In this document: piece after piece, positions 48,144 through 58,300 of the stretch
How positions within the stretch are numbered: the stretch's first letter is position 1
Layout of the letters: each line of letters begins with the position of its first letter
NCBI RefSeq assembly: GCF_001050515.1
Contig: NZ_CAHS01000006.1
Coordinates: 287,739 to 351,738, forward strand
Length of the DNA: 64,000 nucleotides
Direction of reading: 5' to 3'
DNA from: Erwinia piriflorinigrans CFBP 5888
Lineage (GTDB): Bacteria > Pseudomonadota > Gammaproteobacteria > Enterobacterales > Enterobacteriaceae
Program-made: the position numbers and the translations under genes
The notes under the pieces: model-generated
Seen by the model: only the letters and a program-made list of their open reading frames with translations
Told to the model about the DNA's origin: nothing
Database searches by the model: none

Positions 48144-49037
48144 GTGCAGGACAACGATCTGATCGAGCAATTTCTTGATGCCCTTTGGATAGAGCGCAAT
48201 CTGGCGCAAAATACCGTGGTATCTTATCGCCTCGATTTGCGCTCACTTTGTGACTGGCTGGCTCACCAACAGCTGTCGTTGTTGAATGCAGAAGTGGTCA
48301 ATCTGCAGGAGTTTCTTGCGCAGCGCCTGGAAGGCGGCTACAAGGCGAGCAGTTCTGCACGTTTGCTTAGCGCCATGCGACGCCTGTTCCAGTATCTGTA
48401 TCGGGAAAAGCTGCGTGAAGATGATCCCAGCGCGCTGCTTTCCTCGCCTAAACTGCCGCAGCGTCTGCCGAAAGATCTGTCAGAAGCCCAGGTAGAAAGA
48501 CTATTACAGGCACCATCTCTGGAACAGCCGATCGAATTGCGCGATAAGGCGATGCTGGAACTGCTGTACGCCACGGGCCTGCGCGTTACGGAACTGGTCG
48601 GTCTGACCCTGAGTGATATCAGTCTGCGCCAGGGGGTGGTCAGGGTGATGGGTAAAGGGAATAAAGAACGCCTGGTGCCGATGGGCGAAGAAGCGGTGCA
48701 CTGGATCGAGCAGTTTATTGAGTACGGCCGCCCGTGGCTGCTCAATGGACAGACGCTTGACGTACTGTTCCCCAGTAACCGTGCGAAACAAATGACGCGT
48801 CAAACCTTCTGGCATCGCATCAAACATTACGCCACACTGGCAGGCATCGACAGTGACAAACTGTCACCCCACGTCCTGCGCCATGCTTTTGCAACCCATT
48901 TGCTGAACCACGGGGCAGATTTACGTGTCGTACAGATGTTGCTAGGTCATAGCGATTTATCAACGACACAGATTTATACACATGTCGCGACAGAGCGCCT
49001 GCGGCTGCTGCATCAGCAGCACCATCCACGCGCCTGA
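48144..49037 (+). CDS. xerD: Site-specific tyrosine recombinase XerD
   Basis: With XerC resolves chromosome dimers at dif under FtsK control. The 297 residues have the catalytic set Arg147 (TGLRVTE), Lys171 (GKGNKER), the HVLRHAFATHLL box, and the GHSDLSTTQIYTH box with the nucleophilic Tyr. Translation starts with GTG at 48144 after ggggaaagga. The order xerD-dsbC-recJ-prfB-lysS follows E. coli. Confidence 0.97.
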   Translation: MQDNDLIEQFLDALWIERNLAQNTVVSYRLDLRSLCDWLAHQQLSLLNAEVVNLQEFLAQRLEGGYKASSSARLLSAMRRLFQYLYREKLREDDPSALLSSPKLPQRLPKDLSEAQVERLLQAPSLEQPIELRDKAMLELLYATGLRVTELVGLTLSDISLRQGVVRVMGKGNKERLVPMGEEAVHWIEQFIEYGRPWLLNGQTLDVLFPSNRAKQMTRQTFWHRIKHYATLAGIDSDKLSPHVLRHAFATHLLNHGADLRVVQMLLGHSDLSTTQIYTHVATERLRLLHQQHHPRA

Positions 49038-49082
49038 ATCAGCATTAAAACAGCCCGTATGTGAGGCGATAAGGACATAGTT

Positions 49083-49787
49083 ATGAAAAAGCATTACCTG
49101 TTACTCTCGGTGATATTGGCCGCAGTGAGTGGTCTGGCGAACGCCGATGATGCCGCGATCAAGCAGTCGTTGAGCAAACTGGGTTTACAGCAAACCGAGA
49201 TCCAGCCTGCGCCGCTGCCCGGTTTTAAAACCGTGCTGAGTGAAAGCGGTGTGCTGTACGTCACCGACGACGGCAAACATTTCATTCAGGGGCCGCTGTA
49301 CGATGTCAGCGGCAGCCACCCGGTTAACGTCACCAATCAGCTGCTGGAAAAGAAAGTGGACGCGCTGAGCAAAGAGATGATCGTTTACAAAGCGGCGAAA
49401 GAGCAGCATGTGGTGACGGTGTTTACCGATATCACCTGTGGCTACTGCCATAAACTGCATCAGCAGATGGCGGACTATAATGCGCTGGGGATCACCGTGC
49501 GCTATCTGGCTTTCCCACGTGAAGGGATGGAAGGCCCGGTAGCGAAAAAGATGAAATCGATCTGGTGTGCTGCCGATCGTAACAAGGCCCTTGATGCGGC
49601 AATGAAAGGTGAAGAAGTAAAAGCGGCCGACTGCAAGATTGACCTTGCTCAGCAGTTTAAACTGGGCGCCCAGTACGGTATTCAGGGTACTCCGGCTATT
49701 CTGTTGCAGGACGGCAACCTGATCCCTGGCTACCAGGGGCCGCAGGAACTGAAGAAATTCCTCGACGGTCAGAAAAACGGTGGCTGA
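49083..49787 (+). CDS. dsbC: Periplasmic disulfide isomerase DsbC
   Basis: Homodimeric thiol-disulfide isomerase that corrects wrong disulfides in the periplasm. The 234 residues include a signal peptide (MKKHYLLLSVILA, cleaved after ANA), an N-terminal dimerisation domain and a thioredoxin domain with CGYC in TDITCGYCHKLH and the cis-proline in QGTPAI. recJ starts 5 bases after its stop. Confidence 0.97.
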   Translation: MKKHYLLLSVILAAVSGLANADDAAIKQSLSKLGLQQTEIQPAPLPGFKTVLSESGVLYVTDDGKHFIQGPLYDVSGSHPVNVTNQLLEKKVDALSKEMIVYKAAKEQHVVTVFTDITCGYCHKLHQQMADYNALGITVRYLAFPREGMEGPVAKKMKSIWCAADRNKALDAAMKGEEVKAADCKIDLAQQFKLGAQYGIQGTPAILLQDGNLIPGYQGPQELKKFLDGQKNGG

Positions 49788-49792
49788 TCTTC

Positions 49793-51511
49793 GTGAACAG
49801 TAAAACCGAGCTCCGTCGCCGAAAGGCGACGGACGTTGCCGCACTCCCCGCCGATTTGCACCCGTTATTACGCCGTCTGTACGCTCATCGCGGCGTCTCC
49901 TGTGCCAATGAACTGGAGCGCGGGGCAAAAAACCTGCATCCTTTTCAATCCCTAAGCGGGATTGAAAAGGCGGTCGCCATCCTGCAAAAGGCGCTGGCAG
50001 ACAGCCTGTGCATTATGATCGTGGGTGATTTTGACGCTGACGGTGCGACCAGTACCGCGCTGACCGTCCTCGCGCTGCGCGGGATGGGCGGTCAAAACGT
50101 CAAATATCTGGTGCCCAATCGCTTTGATGATGGCTACGGTCTGAGTCCTGAAGTGGTGGAGCAGGCGGCGGCACGCGGAGCGCAGCTGATTGTAACCGTC
50201 GATAACGGTATCTCATCGCTTGCAGGCGTCGCACTGGCCCATCAAAAAGGCATTGCGGTGATCGTCACCGATCACCATCTGCCTGGCGAGATCCTGCCGG
50301 ATGCGGACGCCATTGTGAATCCAAATCTCATTGACTGCACCTTCCCCTCTCGTGCGTTGGCGGGAGTGGGGGTGGCATTTTATCTGATGCTGGCACTGCG
50401 CGCCCGGCTGCGCGACAGCGGCGTGAACAGTTTACCGAACCTGGCGGAACTGCTGGATTTAGTGGCGCTCGGCACCGTTGCCGATGTGGTGCCGCTGGAT
50501 GCTAACAACCGAATCCTGGTATGGCAGGGGCTAAGCCGTATTCGCGCAGGTAAGTGCCGTCCCGGTATTCGTGCCCTGCTGGAGATTGCCAATCGTGATG
50601 CGCGGCAGCTGGCCGCCAGTGATCTAGGCTTTGCCCTCGGGCCACGGCTAAATGCCGCCGGCCGGCTGGACGATATGTCGGTTGGGGTGGCGCTGCTGCT
50701 CAGCGAGGATCTTGGACAGGCACGCATGCTGGCTAGCGAGCTGGATGCGCTCAACCAAACGCGTAAAGAGATTGAGCAGGGCATGCAGTCGGAAGCGCTG
50801 ACGCTGTGCAACCGTCTGGAGAGTACCAGCGAAGCGCTGCCGCTCGGCATTGCTATGTACCATCCTGAATGGCATCAGGGCGTGGTGGGTATTCTTGCCT
50901 CCCGGCTGAAGGAGCGCTTTCACCGCCCGGTGATTGCTTTCGCTCCGGCGGGTGACGGCATGCTGAAAGGCTCCGGTCGTTCCGTTACCGGGCTGCATAT
51001 GCGCGATGCGCTGGAGCGGCTGGATACGCTGTATCCGGGGCTGATCGTCAAATTCGGCGGCCACGCGATGGCGGCCGGCTTATCGCTGGAAGAGGCCAAG
51101 TTTGACGAGTTCCGCCAGCGTTTTGCCGACCTGGTCGGCGACTGGCTGGATGCGGAATCGCTACAGGGCGTGGTGTGGTCTGACGGTGAACTGATGGCGC
51201 AGGAGTTAACACTGCCCACTGCGGAACTGCTGCGTGAAGCCGGTCCCTGGGGGCAGGCATTTCCGGAACCGACTTTCGACGGCAAGTTTAAGCTACTACA
51301 GCAGCGGCTGGTGGGTGAACGCCACCTGAAGGTGATGATTGAGCCGATTGGCGGCGGTCCGCTGCTGGACGGTATCGCGTTTAATATTGATACCGCGCTG
51401 TGGCCGGACCCGAGCGTGAAGCAGGTTGAGCTGGCATACAAGCTCGACGTCAATGAGTTCCGCGGCAACCGCAACGTGCAGCTGATCGTCGACCATATCT
51501 GGGCGCTGTAG
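49793..51511 (+). CDS. recJ: Single-stranded-DNA-specific exonuclease RecJ
   Basis: 5'-3' exonuclease of mismatch repair and RecF recombination. The 572 residues carry the DHH-family motifs: GDFDADG (motif II region), VTDHHLP (DHH), and the DHHA1 motif GGHAMAAG. GTG at 49793 is the likely start and gives an N-terminus collinear with E. coli RecJ (577 residues). Translationally close to dsbC. Confidence 0.96.
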   Translation: MNSKTELRRRKATDVAALPADLHPLLRRLYAHRGVSCANELERGAKNLHPFQSLSGIEKAVAILQKALADSLCIMIVGDFDADGATSTALTVLALRGMGGQNVKYLVPNRFDDGYGLSPEVVEQAAARGAQLIVTVDNGISSLAGVALAHQKGIAVIVTDHHLPGEILPDADAIVNPNLIDCTFPSRALAGVGVAFYLMLALRARLRDSGVNSLPNLAELLDLVALGTVADVVPLDANNRILVWQGLSRIRAGKCRPGIRALLEIANRDARQLAASDLGFALGPRLNAAGRLDDMSVGVALLLSEDLGQARMLASELDALNQTRKEIEQGMQSEALTLCNRLESTSEALPLGIAMYHPEWHQGVVGILASRLKERFHRPVIAFAPAGDGMLKGSGRSVTGLHMRDALERLDTLYPGLIVKFGGHAMAAGLSLEEAKFDEFRQRFADLVGDWLDAESLQGVVWSDGELMAQELTLPTAELLREAGPWGQAFPEPTFDGKFKLLQQRLVGERHLKVMIEPIGGGPLLDGIAFNIDTALWPDPSVKQVELAYKLDVNEFRGNRNVQLIVDHIWAL

Positions 51512-51526
51512 CTTAACCGTTCGGGA

Positions 51527-52150
51527 TTACCCCGGCCGGCGGCTTAGCGCCAGCCTGGCTGCAAACAGTAGAAACACAGCACCTGTGGAGCGGTCCAGCC
51601 ACTTCACAACCTTTCCACGTTTCAGCACGCTGGACAGGCGGCGCGTGCAGCCAATCAGCAGAGCCGACCACAGGGTGCCGAGCAGTAAATGGATCAGTAC
51701 CAGGCCAAATGTCCACAGCACCGGCGAATGTCCGGTCGGAATAAACTGCGGCAGGAAGGAAACATAGAAGATGCCAACTTTAGGATTAAGCAGGTTGCCA
51801 AAAAAACCGCGTAGGAAGCAGTTTTGTTTACCTTGCGCCAGCCTGACTTCGCCCATTTGGCTGCGCGGCTTGAACAGCATTTTTACCCCCAGCCAAGCGA
51901 GATACGCGGCACCGGTCCACTTCAGCAGATTATAGCCCAGTTCAGAGACGGCTATCAGCGCGCCCAGCCCGCAAGCGACGGCTGCGGCCCACGCCAGACA
52001 GCCCGCATTGATGCCTATCTGAGTCTGAATTGCTTTCCGTGTCCCCTCAATCGTCGAGGTGCGCAAGATCAGGGCGGTATCCAATCCTGGTGTCAGGGTG
52101 AGCAGTGCAGCAGAAAAGGTAAAAGCCAGCAGGGCATCGGTGATGGACAT
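51527..52150 (-). CDS. LysE-family amino acid exporter
   Basis: A 207-residue membrane protein of the LysE/RhtB family. It has the N-terminal TPGLDTALIL motif (the usual TPGP has become TPGL) and the central NPKVGIFYVSFLPQF motif, with about six membrane segments. The start follows ggagaacctga. It lies on the opposite strand between recJ and prfB, an insertion relative to E. coli. Substrate unknown. Confidence 0.87.
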   Translation of the reverse strand: MSITDALLAFTFSAALLTLTPGLDTALILRTSTIEGTRKAIQTQIGINAGCLAWAAAVACGLGALIAVSELGYNLLKWTGAAYLAWLGVKMLFKPRSQMGEVRLAQGKQNCFLRGFFGNLLNPKVGIFYVSFLPQFIPTGHSPVLWTFGLVLIHLLLGTLWSALLIGCTRRLSSVLKRGKVVKWLDRSTGAVFLLFAARLALSRRPG

Positions 52151-52278
52151 TCAGGTTCTCCATTTCATGGTGGCACGGCCAGCAAAGCGCGTTGAATACT
52201 ACAAACCGTGCGCTGTTTCAGTTAAACTGCATGGTTACGTTTAAGCCCTTTTCGATCACCTAAAAAGATCTCAAAATC

Positions 52279-53377
52279 ATGTTTGAAATTAATCCGGTAA
52301 AAAACCGTATTCAGGATCTCACCGAGCGCAGCACCGTGCTCAGGGGGTATCTTTGACTATGATGCCAAGAAAGAACGCCTGCAAGAAGTTAACGCTGAAC
52401 TAGAACAGCCTGACGTCTGGAATGAACCCGAGCGCGCACAGGCACTGGGTAAAGAACGCTCCGCATTAGAAGCCGTGGTCGACACTCTCGATCAGATGAC
52501 GCAGGGGCTGGAAGATGTTTCCGGTCTGCTGGAGCTGGCGGTGGAAGCAGAAGACGAAGATACCTTCAACGAGGCGGTAGCTGAACTTGACGGGCTGGAC
52601 AAAAAGCTCGCCGAGCTGGAATTCCGTCGTATGTTCTCCGGCGAGTACGACAGCGCCGACTGCTATATGGACATTCAGGCAGGTTCCGGCGGCACCGAGG
52701 CGCAGGACTGGGCCAGTATGCTGCTGCGTATGTACCTGCGATGGGCAGAGGCCAAAGGCTTTAAGACCGAAATTATCGAAGAGTCAGATGGGGAAGTTGC
52801 CGGAACAAAATCCGCCACCATCAAGATCATCGGTGATTATGCGTTTGGCTGGTTGCGTACTGAAACCGGCGTGCATCGCCTGGTGCGCAAAAGCCCGTTC
52901 GATTCCGGTGGCCGTCGCCATACCTCGTTCAGCTCAGTGTTTATCTATCCCGAAGTTGATGACAATATTGACATCGAAATCAATCCGGCCGACCTGCGTA
53001 TCGACGTTTACCGCGCCTCTGGTGCGGGTGGTCAGCACGTTAACAAAACCGAGTCGGCGGTGCGTATTACCCACTTACCGACCAATATTGTGGTGCAGTG
53101 TCAGAACGACCGTTCTCAGCATAAAAACAAAGATCAGGCATTCAAGCAGCTGCGCGCCAAGCTGTATGAGTACGAGATGCAGAAGAAAAATGCGGATAAG
53201 CAGACGGCGGAAGATAACAAGTCTGACATTGGCTGGGGAAGCCAGATCCGTTCTTACGTGCTGGACGACTCCCGCATCAAGGACCTGCGCACAAGCGTAG
53301 AGACGCGTAATACTCAGGCGGTTCTGGACGGCGATCTGGATCGTTTTATTGAAGCAAGTTTGAAAGCAGGTTTATAA
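52279..53377 (+). CDS. prfB: Peptide chain release factor 2 (programmed +1 frameshift)
   Basis: Recognises UGA and UAA stop codons. The gene starts at 52279 ([14 protein letters not shown]) and after 25 codons meets an in-frame UGA at 52354-52356. Skipping T52354 and reading GAC at 52355 continues the frame to 53377, giving 365 residues as in E. coli. The internal Shine-Dalgarno agggggtat and slippery CTT-TGA-C are intact, so RF2 autoregulates its own synthesis. The SPF anticodon tripeptide and GGQ catalytic motif are present; the residue before SGAGGQ (position 246) is Ala, not the Thr of E. coli K-12. Confidence 0.98.
52342..52357 (+). promoter_or_regulatory. prfB programmed frameshift site
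   Basis: The site consists of an internal Shine-Dalgarno (aggggg, 52342-52347), the slippery codon CTT (52351-52353) and the UGA stop followed by C (52354-52357). When RF2 is scarce the ribosome slips +1 at this UGA. Confidence 0.97.
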
Positions 53378-53386
53378 GGAACTCAC

Positions 53387-54907
53387 ATGTCTGAACAACA
53401 ACCGCAGGCCCCGGATGCCGCACTTGAGCTGAACAATGAACTGAAAGCACGGCGCGAAAAGCTGGTGGCTCTGCGAACAACCGGCGTGGCATTCCCGAAC
53501 GACTTCCGCCGCGATCGCACCTCTGACCAGCTGCACGCCGAGTTTGACGGCCAAGAGAACGAAGAGCTGGAAGCGCTGGGCATTGAAGTCAGCGTTGCGG
53601 GTCGAATGATGACTCGCCGCATCATGGGCAAAGCCTCTTTTGTCACTTTGCAGGATGTCGGTGGCCGTATACAGCTTTACGTGTCCCGTGACGATTTGGC
53701 AGAAGGGATCTACAACGAACAGTTCAAAAAGTGGGATCTCGGCGATATCCTCGGCGCACGCGGTAAGTTGTTCAAGACCAAAACCGGCGAGCTGTCGATC
53801 CACTGTAGCGAGCTGCGTTTGCTGACTAAAGCTCTGCGCCCGCTGCCGGATAAATTCCACGGTCTGGCCGACCAGGAAACTCGCTATCGTCAGCGTTATC
53901 TTGATCTGATTGCTAACGACGATTCACGCAAGACGTTCAAAATCCGCTCGCAAATCATGGCCGGTATCCGCAGTTTCATGGTGGATCGCGACTTTATGGA
54001 AGTGGAAACCCCGATGATGCAGGCGATCCCGGGCGGCGCGTCTGCCCGGCCGTTTATCACTCATCACAATGCGCTGGATCTCGATATGTATCTGCGCATT
54101 GCCCCGGAGCTGTATCTCAAGCGTCTGGTGGTGGGTGGTTTCGACCGCGTGTTTGAAATCAACCGCAACTTCCGTAACGAAGGTATTTCGCCACGTCATA
54201 ACCCAGAGTTCACCATGATGGAACTCTATATGGCGTATGCCGACTATAAAGACCTGATCGAACTGACCGAAAGTTTGTTCCGTACGCTGGCGCAGGATGT
54301 GCTGGGCAGCACCGTGGTGCCTTACGGCGACCAGCAGTTTGACTTCGGTAAGCCTTTCGAAAAACTGACGATGAAAGAAGCGATTCTGAAATATCGTCCA
54401 CAGACCGACCTGGCCGATCTTGCGGACTTCGATAAATCAGTCGCCATCGCCCAGTCTCTGGGTATCAAGGTTGAGAAGAGCTGGGGGCTGGGCCGCCTGG
54501 TGACCGAAATCTTCGAAGAAACCGCAGAAGCACATTTGATCCAGCCTACCTTTATTACTGAATACCCGGCTGAAGTTTCACCGCTGGCGCGTCGTAACGA
54601 TGCGGATCCGGAAATCACCGATCGCTTTGAGTTCTTTATCGGCGGCCGTGAAATCGGTAACGGCTTCTCGGAGCTGAACGATGCACAGGACCAGGCGGAA
54701 CGTTTCCTGCAACAGGTGAATGCCAAAGATGCGGGTGATGATGAAGCGATGTTTTACGACGAAGATTATGTCACCGCGCTGGAGCACGGCCTGCCGCCAA
54801 CCGCCGGTTTGGGCATTGGTATCGACCGTATGGTGATGCTGTTTACCAACAGCCATACCATCCGCGACGTGATCCTGTTCCCGGCGCTGCGTCCAGGCAG
54901 TAAGTAA
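53387..54907 (+). CDS. lysS: Lysyl-tRNA synthetase
   Basis: Class II aminoacyl-tRNA synthetase that charges tRNA-Lys. The 506 residues have an N-terminal OB-fold anticodon-binding domain (about 60-180) and the catalytic core with motif 2 [13 protein letters not shown] and motif 3 [12 protein letters not shown]. It follows prfB by 9 bases with ribosome site aaggaa, in one operon. A strong terminator follows. Confidence 0.98.
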   Translation: MSEQQPQAPDAALELNNELKARREKLVALRTTGVAFPNDFRRDRTSDQLHAEFDGQENEELEALGIEVSVAGRMMTRRIMGKASFVTLQDVGGRIQLYVSRDDLAEGIYNEQFKKWDLGDILGARGKLFKTKTGELSIHCSELRLLTKALRPLPDKFHGLADQETRYRQRYLDLIANDDSRKTFKIRSQIMAGIRSFMVDRDFMEVETPMMQAIPGGASARPFITHHNALDLDMYLRIAPELYLKRLVVGGFDRVFEINRNFRNEGISPRHNPEFTMMELYMAYADYKDLIELTESLFRTLAQDVLGSTVVPYGDQQFDFGKPFEKLTMKEAILKYRPQTDLADLADFDKSVAIAQSLGIKVEKSWGLGRLVTEIFEETAEAHLIQPTFITEYPAEVSPLARRNDADPEITDRFEFFIGGREIGNGFSELNDAQDQAERFLQQVNAKDAGDDEAMFYDEDYVTALEHGLPPTAGLGIGIDRMVMLFTNSHTIRDVILFPALRPGSK

Positions 54908-54925
54908 GCGCACACCGCATTATCC

Positions 54926-54952
54926 GGCCAGCTTTTAGCTGGCCTTTTTTTT
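54926..54952 (+). terminator. Intrinsic terminator after lysS
   Basis: An 8-bp stem (ggccagct / agctggcc) with a 3-base loop is followed by eight T. It ends the prfB-lysS transcript. Confidence 0.93.
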
Positions 54953-55070
54953 GCCTTTATGGGGCTGTTATTCAGTGCAGCAGACAGTTGGCTATCGGTA
55001 GGTGATACCCGCGTAATCCATACGGCTGTAGCCGTGAAATTTATGTTCGGTTAAATCCTCACGGACCGGT

Positions 55071-55694
55071 TCAGGATTTTAGCGTGTTATCGAGCCAGTC
55101 TTTAAAACGAGCATAAGGAACATACAGCGAAACGTCCTTATACAGTTTCTTACCGGATTTCTTATCGCTAATACTACTGGCGTACCCGACAATCACCCCG
55201 GCGATCGAATCATCGGAGGCGTTATATACCGCGCCCCCTGACATTCCCTGCACCGCGCCCGCATTGGTGGCAACGACCACACAGCCAAGCTTATTCCATT
55301 TGTTTATCAGGTCGGTATTGATCAAATTGGTCCCGCTCGAAGCCACCGGCATGGCTGAAATAAAACTGTAGCCATACATATTGATCTTGTCACCGATCAT
55401 GCCATTGCGGAATTTTGGCTGCGTGTTGGACGAATTTTTGTGATAGACCACCGCCAGATCGCAATCAGGGTTGTACGCCTTAACGCGGTACAGGGAATAC
55501 TTCGCCACATGGGCGGCGGTAAGGCTGTATTCGGCCGTCAACGGAATGGTGGTTCCCAGCGTCCCGATACCTAACACCGTGGGGATCCCGGTCACCGTCA
55601 TGTCTACCCGTTGCTGAGCTTCGCGGCTGTAATGATAGTCGCCAACGGAGCACCCCCCCAGGCAGAGGGCTAATAGGCAAAGGATGTATCTCAT
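55071..55694 (-). CDS. Lipoprotein with trypsin-like serine protease fold
   Basis: A 207-residue predicted lipoprotein. The signal peptide ends in the lipobox LGGC with Cys15. A chymotrypsin-type catalytic triad is visible: His62 in LTAAHVAK, Asp79 in DCDLAVV, and Ser152 in QGMSGGAVYN. A strongly conserved-looking GVIVGYA strand follows. The closest description is a small trypsin-like peptidase anchored in an outer or inner membrane; target unknown. It is convergent with lysS and flanked by intergenic DNA on both sides, so it is a stand-alone accessory gene. Confidence 0.82.
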   Translation of the reverse strand: MRYILCLLALCLGGCSVGDYHYSREAQQRVDMTVTGIPTVLGIGTLGTTIPLTAEYSLTAAHVAKYSLYRVKAYNPDCDLAVVYHKNSSNTQPKFRNGMIGDKINMYGYSFISAMPVASSGTNLINTDLINKWNKLGCVVVATNAGAVQGMSGGAVYNASDDSIAGVIVGYASSISDKKSGKKLYKDVSLYVPYARFKDWLDNTLKS

Positions 55695-56198
55695 GAGGTG
55701 TTCCTCGGTGGTCGGTCAGGGGCTACAGGGGAGGGCCATGCTGTCAGTAATGATTAATCGGTTGTGAGCCGCATAACTTTAATAAATCTGCGCAGCCCAT
55801 CAAGCTAACAACATGACGCCAATGGCAGGTGGCCATCGCCTACATGCTAAAAAAAAGAGTAAACTTGTTAATGAAGGTGAGGAAATCATCAACAAATGGC
55901 ACGTTAAGCTAAAGTATCATGCGGTAAATCAGGGTATATGAGACCTGTGTCGCATGTTTTTTTAAGATTTCATGTTATTGGCCTGACCACATCCTTATAG
56001 GGCAGCAGGCCCTTGTCCGTAGCGAATTAACTGACCTCGAACTATCAGACATCCACCAGCTATGTTTAAATATATTGTTGTGTTGTAACGTTATTTTTTT
56101 ATCAACGCTGTGACACAGCAAAAGCCTGGATTTTTCTTGATTGTTATTGTCTTCTACCCGCAGAAAGCGGGTTTTCTATTTTCCTGGGAGTGTATGAG
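55695..56198. other. Intergenic region between the protease and MFS genes
   Basis: About 500 bases, moderately AT-rich, with no frame I can support. It must carry the divergent promoters of the protease lipoprotein and the MFS exporter. No clear repeat or operator was seen. Confidence 0.5.
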
Positions 56199-57362
56199 AT
56201 GCCTGTTTCATTACTGGCGTTGGCGCTGAGTGCTTTTGCTATCGGCACCACCGAATTTGTTATTATGGGATTGTTACCGGAAGTGGCGAATGACCTACAG
56301 GTTTCATTACCCTCTGCGGGCTGGCTAATCAGTGGATACGCGCTCGGCGTGGCCGTCGGTGCGCCAATTATGGCGCTGCTGACCGCCAGGCTACCGCGTA
56401 AGGGCACGCTGATGCTATTGATGGCGATCTTTATCGTCGGCAATATTCTTTGTGCGTTGGCTTATAGCTATAACCTGCTGATGCTGGCCCGCGTGGTCAC
56501 GGCACTGTGCCATGGCGCATTCTTCGGCATTGGCGCAGTGGTGGCGGCCAGCCTGGTTGCGCCGGGCAAGCAGGCATCGGCGGTGGCGCTAATGTTTACC
56601 GGCTTAACCCTGGCTAACGTGCTCGGCGTGCCGTTGGGCACCTGGTTCGGCCAGATGTTCGGCTGGCGTGCTACTTTCTGGGGCGTGGCGGTAATTGGCG
56701 TACTGGCGATTATCGGCCTGATTGTCAGTCTGCCCACCAACCGCAATGAGAAGCCGGTTCATCTTGCCTCTGAAGTCAGTGCGCTTAATAACGGCCGACT
56801 GTGGCTGTCGCTGCTGATGACAGTTTTTTTTGCTGCGGCGATGTTCGCACTGTTCAGCTATATCGCGCCGCTGCTGTTGCAGGTTACCGGTATCAGCAAT
56901 CGAGGCGTCAGCTGGACGCTGTTCCTGATTGGCGCGGGGTTGACCGCTGGTAATATCCTCGGCGGCAGGCTGGCTGACTGGAAGGTATCGTTCAGTCTGA
57001 TCCTCTGTTTCTCGCTGATTGCGCTGTTTTCACTGCTGTTTAGCTGGAGCAGCCATTCCCTGTGGCTGGCGGAGATCACTCTGTTCCTGTGGGCAATGGC
57101 CACCTTCGCGATGGTTCCGGCTTTGCAGATTAACGTGGTGCGCCACGGAAAAGAGGCACCCAATCTGGTTTCAACGCTAAATATTTCGGCGTTTAACCTC
57201 GGTAATGCGCTGGGTGCCTGGGTTGGCGGCGCGGTGATCGGCGCTGGATACGGCCTGACGGCGGTGCCGATATCAGCAGCGTTACTGGCTCTAATCGGCC
57301 TGCTGGTCTGCCTGTATACTTTCCGCCGTGCACGCCCCCGGCCGCAGATCGCTAATGCTTAA
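56199..57362 (+). CDS. MFS transporter, DHA1 (YdhP/AraJ-like)
   Basis: A 387-residue inner-membrane carrier with 12 membrane segments. The first helix FAIGTTEFVIMGLLP, the RVVTALCHGAFFGIGAVVAAS segment and NISAFNLGNALGAWVGGAVI place it with YdhP/AraJ-type DHA1 exporters of sugars, drugs or nucleosides. The ATG at 56199 follows gggag with 10-base spacing; a GTG 9 bases earlier is less likely. Its stop overlaps the lysR stop on the other strand. E. coli has araE near lysR; this gene replaces it in position. Confidence 0.88.
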   Translation: MPVSLLALALSAFAIGTTEFVIMGLLPEVANDLQVSLPSAGWLISGYALGVAVGAPIMALLTARLPRKGTLMLLMAIFIVGNILCALAYSYNLLMLARVVTALCHGAFFGIGAVVAASLVAPGKQASAVALMFTGLTLANVLGVPLGTWFGQMFGWRATFWGVAVIGVLAIIGLIVSLPTNRNEKPVHLASEVSALNNGRLWLSLLMTVFFAAAMFALFSYIAPLLLQVTGISNRGVSWTLFLIGAGLTAGNILGGRLADWKVSFSLILCFSLIALFSLLFSWSSHSLWLAEITLFLWAMATFAMVPALQINVVRHGKEAPNLVSTLNISAFNLGNALGAWVGGAVIGAGYGLTAVPISAALLALIGLLVCLYTFRRARPRPQIANA

Positions 57363-58279
57363 TTGAGATGCTGTTGCAGACGCTGGTTGAACAAACCAAT
57401 CTGCTGATGCAGATGCTGACTGAAAGTCTCAACCAGTGCCGATGTCGGCCGATGGCGTGGCCGGATTAAACTGACGGTGAACGGCACCGCGATGCTGAAA
57501 CGTCGTATCACCACACCGCTGTTGGCGTAATCAAGCGCCGTCAGCGGGTTGACAATCGACACGCCAACCCCCGCTCTGACCATCGAACAGACCGAAGCGG
57601 CGCTGTGTGTTTCCATCACCATGCGCCGCTGAACGCCTTGTTCATGAAACATCGCGTCCAGCAGCTGCCGGTAGCTGTCGCTGCGTGACAGGCTGATATA
57701 GTTTTGGCTGGCGAAGTCCTGCGGCGTCAGGCAGTCGCGCCCGGCTAACGGGTGGCCCTGTGGCAGTACGCAGACTTCATCCCCGGTAAACAGAGCGCAG
57801 CGCTCGGTGCCTGCCGGAGTATGCGTGGTTTCCGTCAGCCCCAGATCATAGCGCTGTGCCGACAGCCACTCTTCCAACAGCGGCGACTCCTGCGGAATAA
57901 TGTTCAGGCTCAGATCGGGGTAACGCTGCATAAACGGCTGGCACAGCAGCGGCAGCAGCGACTGGGCGAAAACCGGCAGACAGGCCAGCGACAGCTCGCC
58001 CTGGCGAAATTGCCGCAGTCCTTCTGCGGCACTGAGAATGCGGTCCAGCCCATACCAGGAGCGCTGCACCTCCTCAAACAGGCTCAGCCCCTGCACCGTC
58101 GGCTGCAGGCGGCCGCGTACCCGTTCAAATAGCTTTAGGCCGACCAGCTTTTCGAAGCGGGCCAACTCGCGACTGACGGTCGGCTGTGAGGTATGCAGCA
58201 GCGCCGCCGCTTCTGTCAAATTACCGGTGGTGACCACCGCATGAAAAATCTCTATATGGCGTAGCGAAACTCCAGCCAT
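57359..58279 (-). CDS. lysR: LysR, activator of lysA
   Basis: Founding member of the LysR family; activates lysA in response to diaminopimelate and lysine. The 306 residues are close to E. coli LysR (311), with the helix-turn-helix in the first 60 residues (TEAAALLHTSQPTVSRELARFE as two halves). The second of two adjacent ATGs (58279) is preferred by spacing from gagag and by homology. Divergent from lysA with a shared operator. Confidence 0.95.
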   Translation of the reverse strand: MAGVSLRHIEIFHAVVTTGNLTEAAALLHTSQPTVSRELARFEKLVGLKLFERVRGRLQPTVQGLSLFEEVQRSWYGLDRILSAAEGLRQFRQGELSLACLPVFAQSLLPLLCQPFMQRYPDLSLNIIPQESPLLEEWLSAQRYDLGLTETTHTPAGTERCALFTGDEVCVLPQGHPLAGRDCLTPQDFASQNYISLSRSDSYRQLLDAMFHEQGVQRRMVMETHSAASVCSMVRAGVGVSIVNPLTALDYANSGVVIRRFSIAVPFTVSLIRPRHRPTSALVETFSQHLHQQIGLFNQRLQQHLN

Positions 58280-58300
58280 CATTCACTCTCGCTCTGCGAA

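Noticed and set aside
52354..52356. In-frame UGA near the start of prfB, considered as a disabling mutation
   Set aside because: The surrounding internal Shine-Dalgarno, CTT and UGAC are the known programmed frameshift site of RF2, so the gene is intact.
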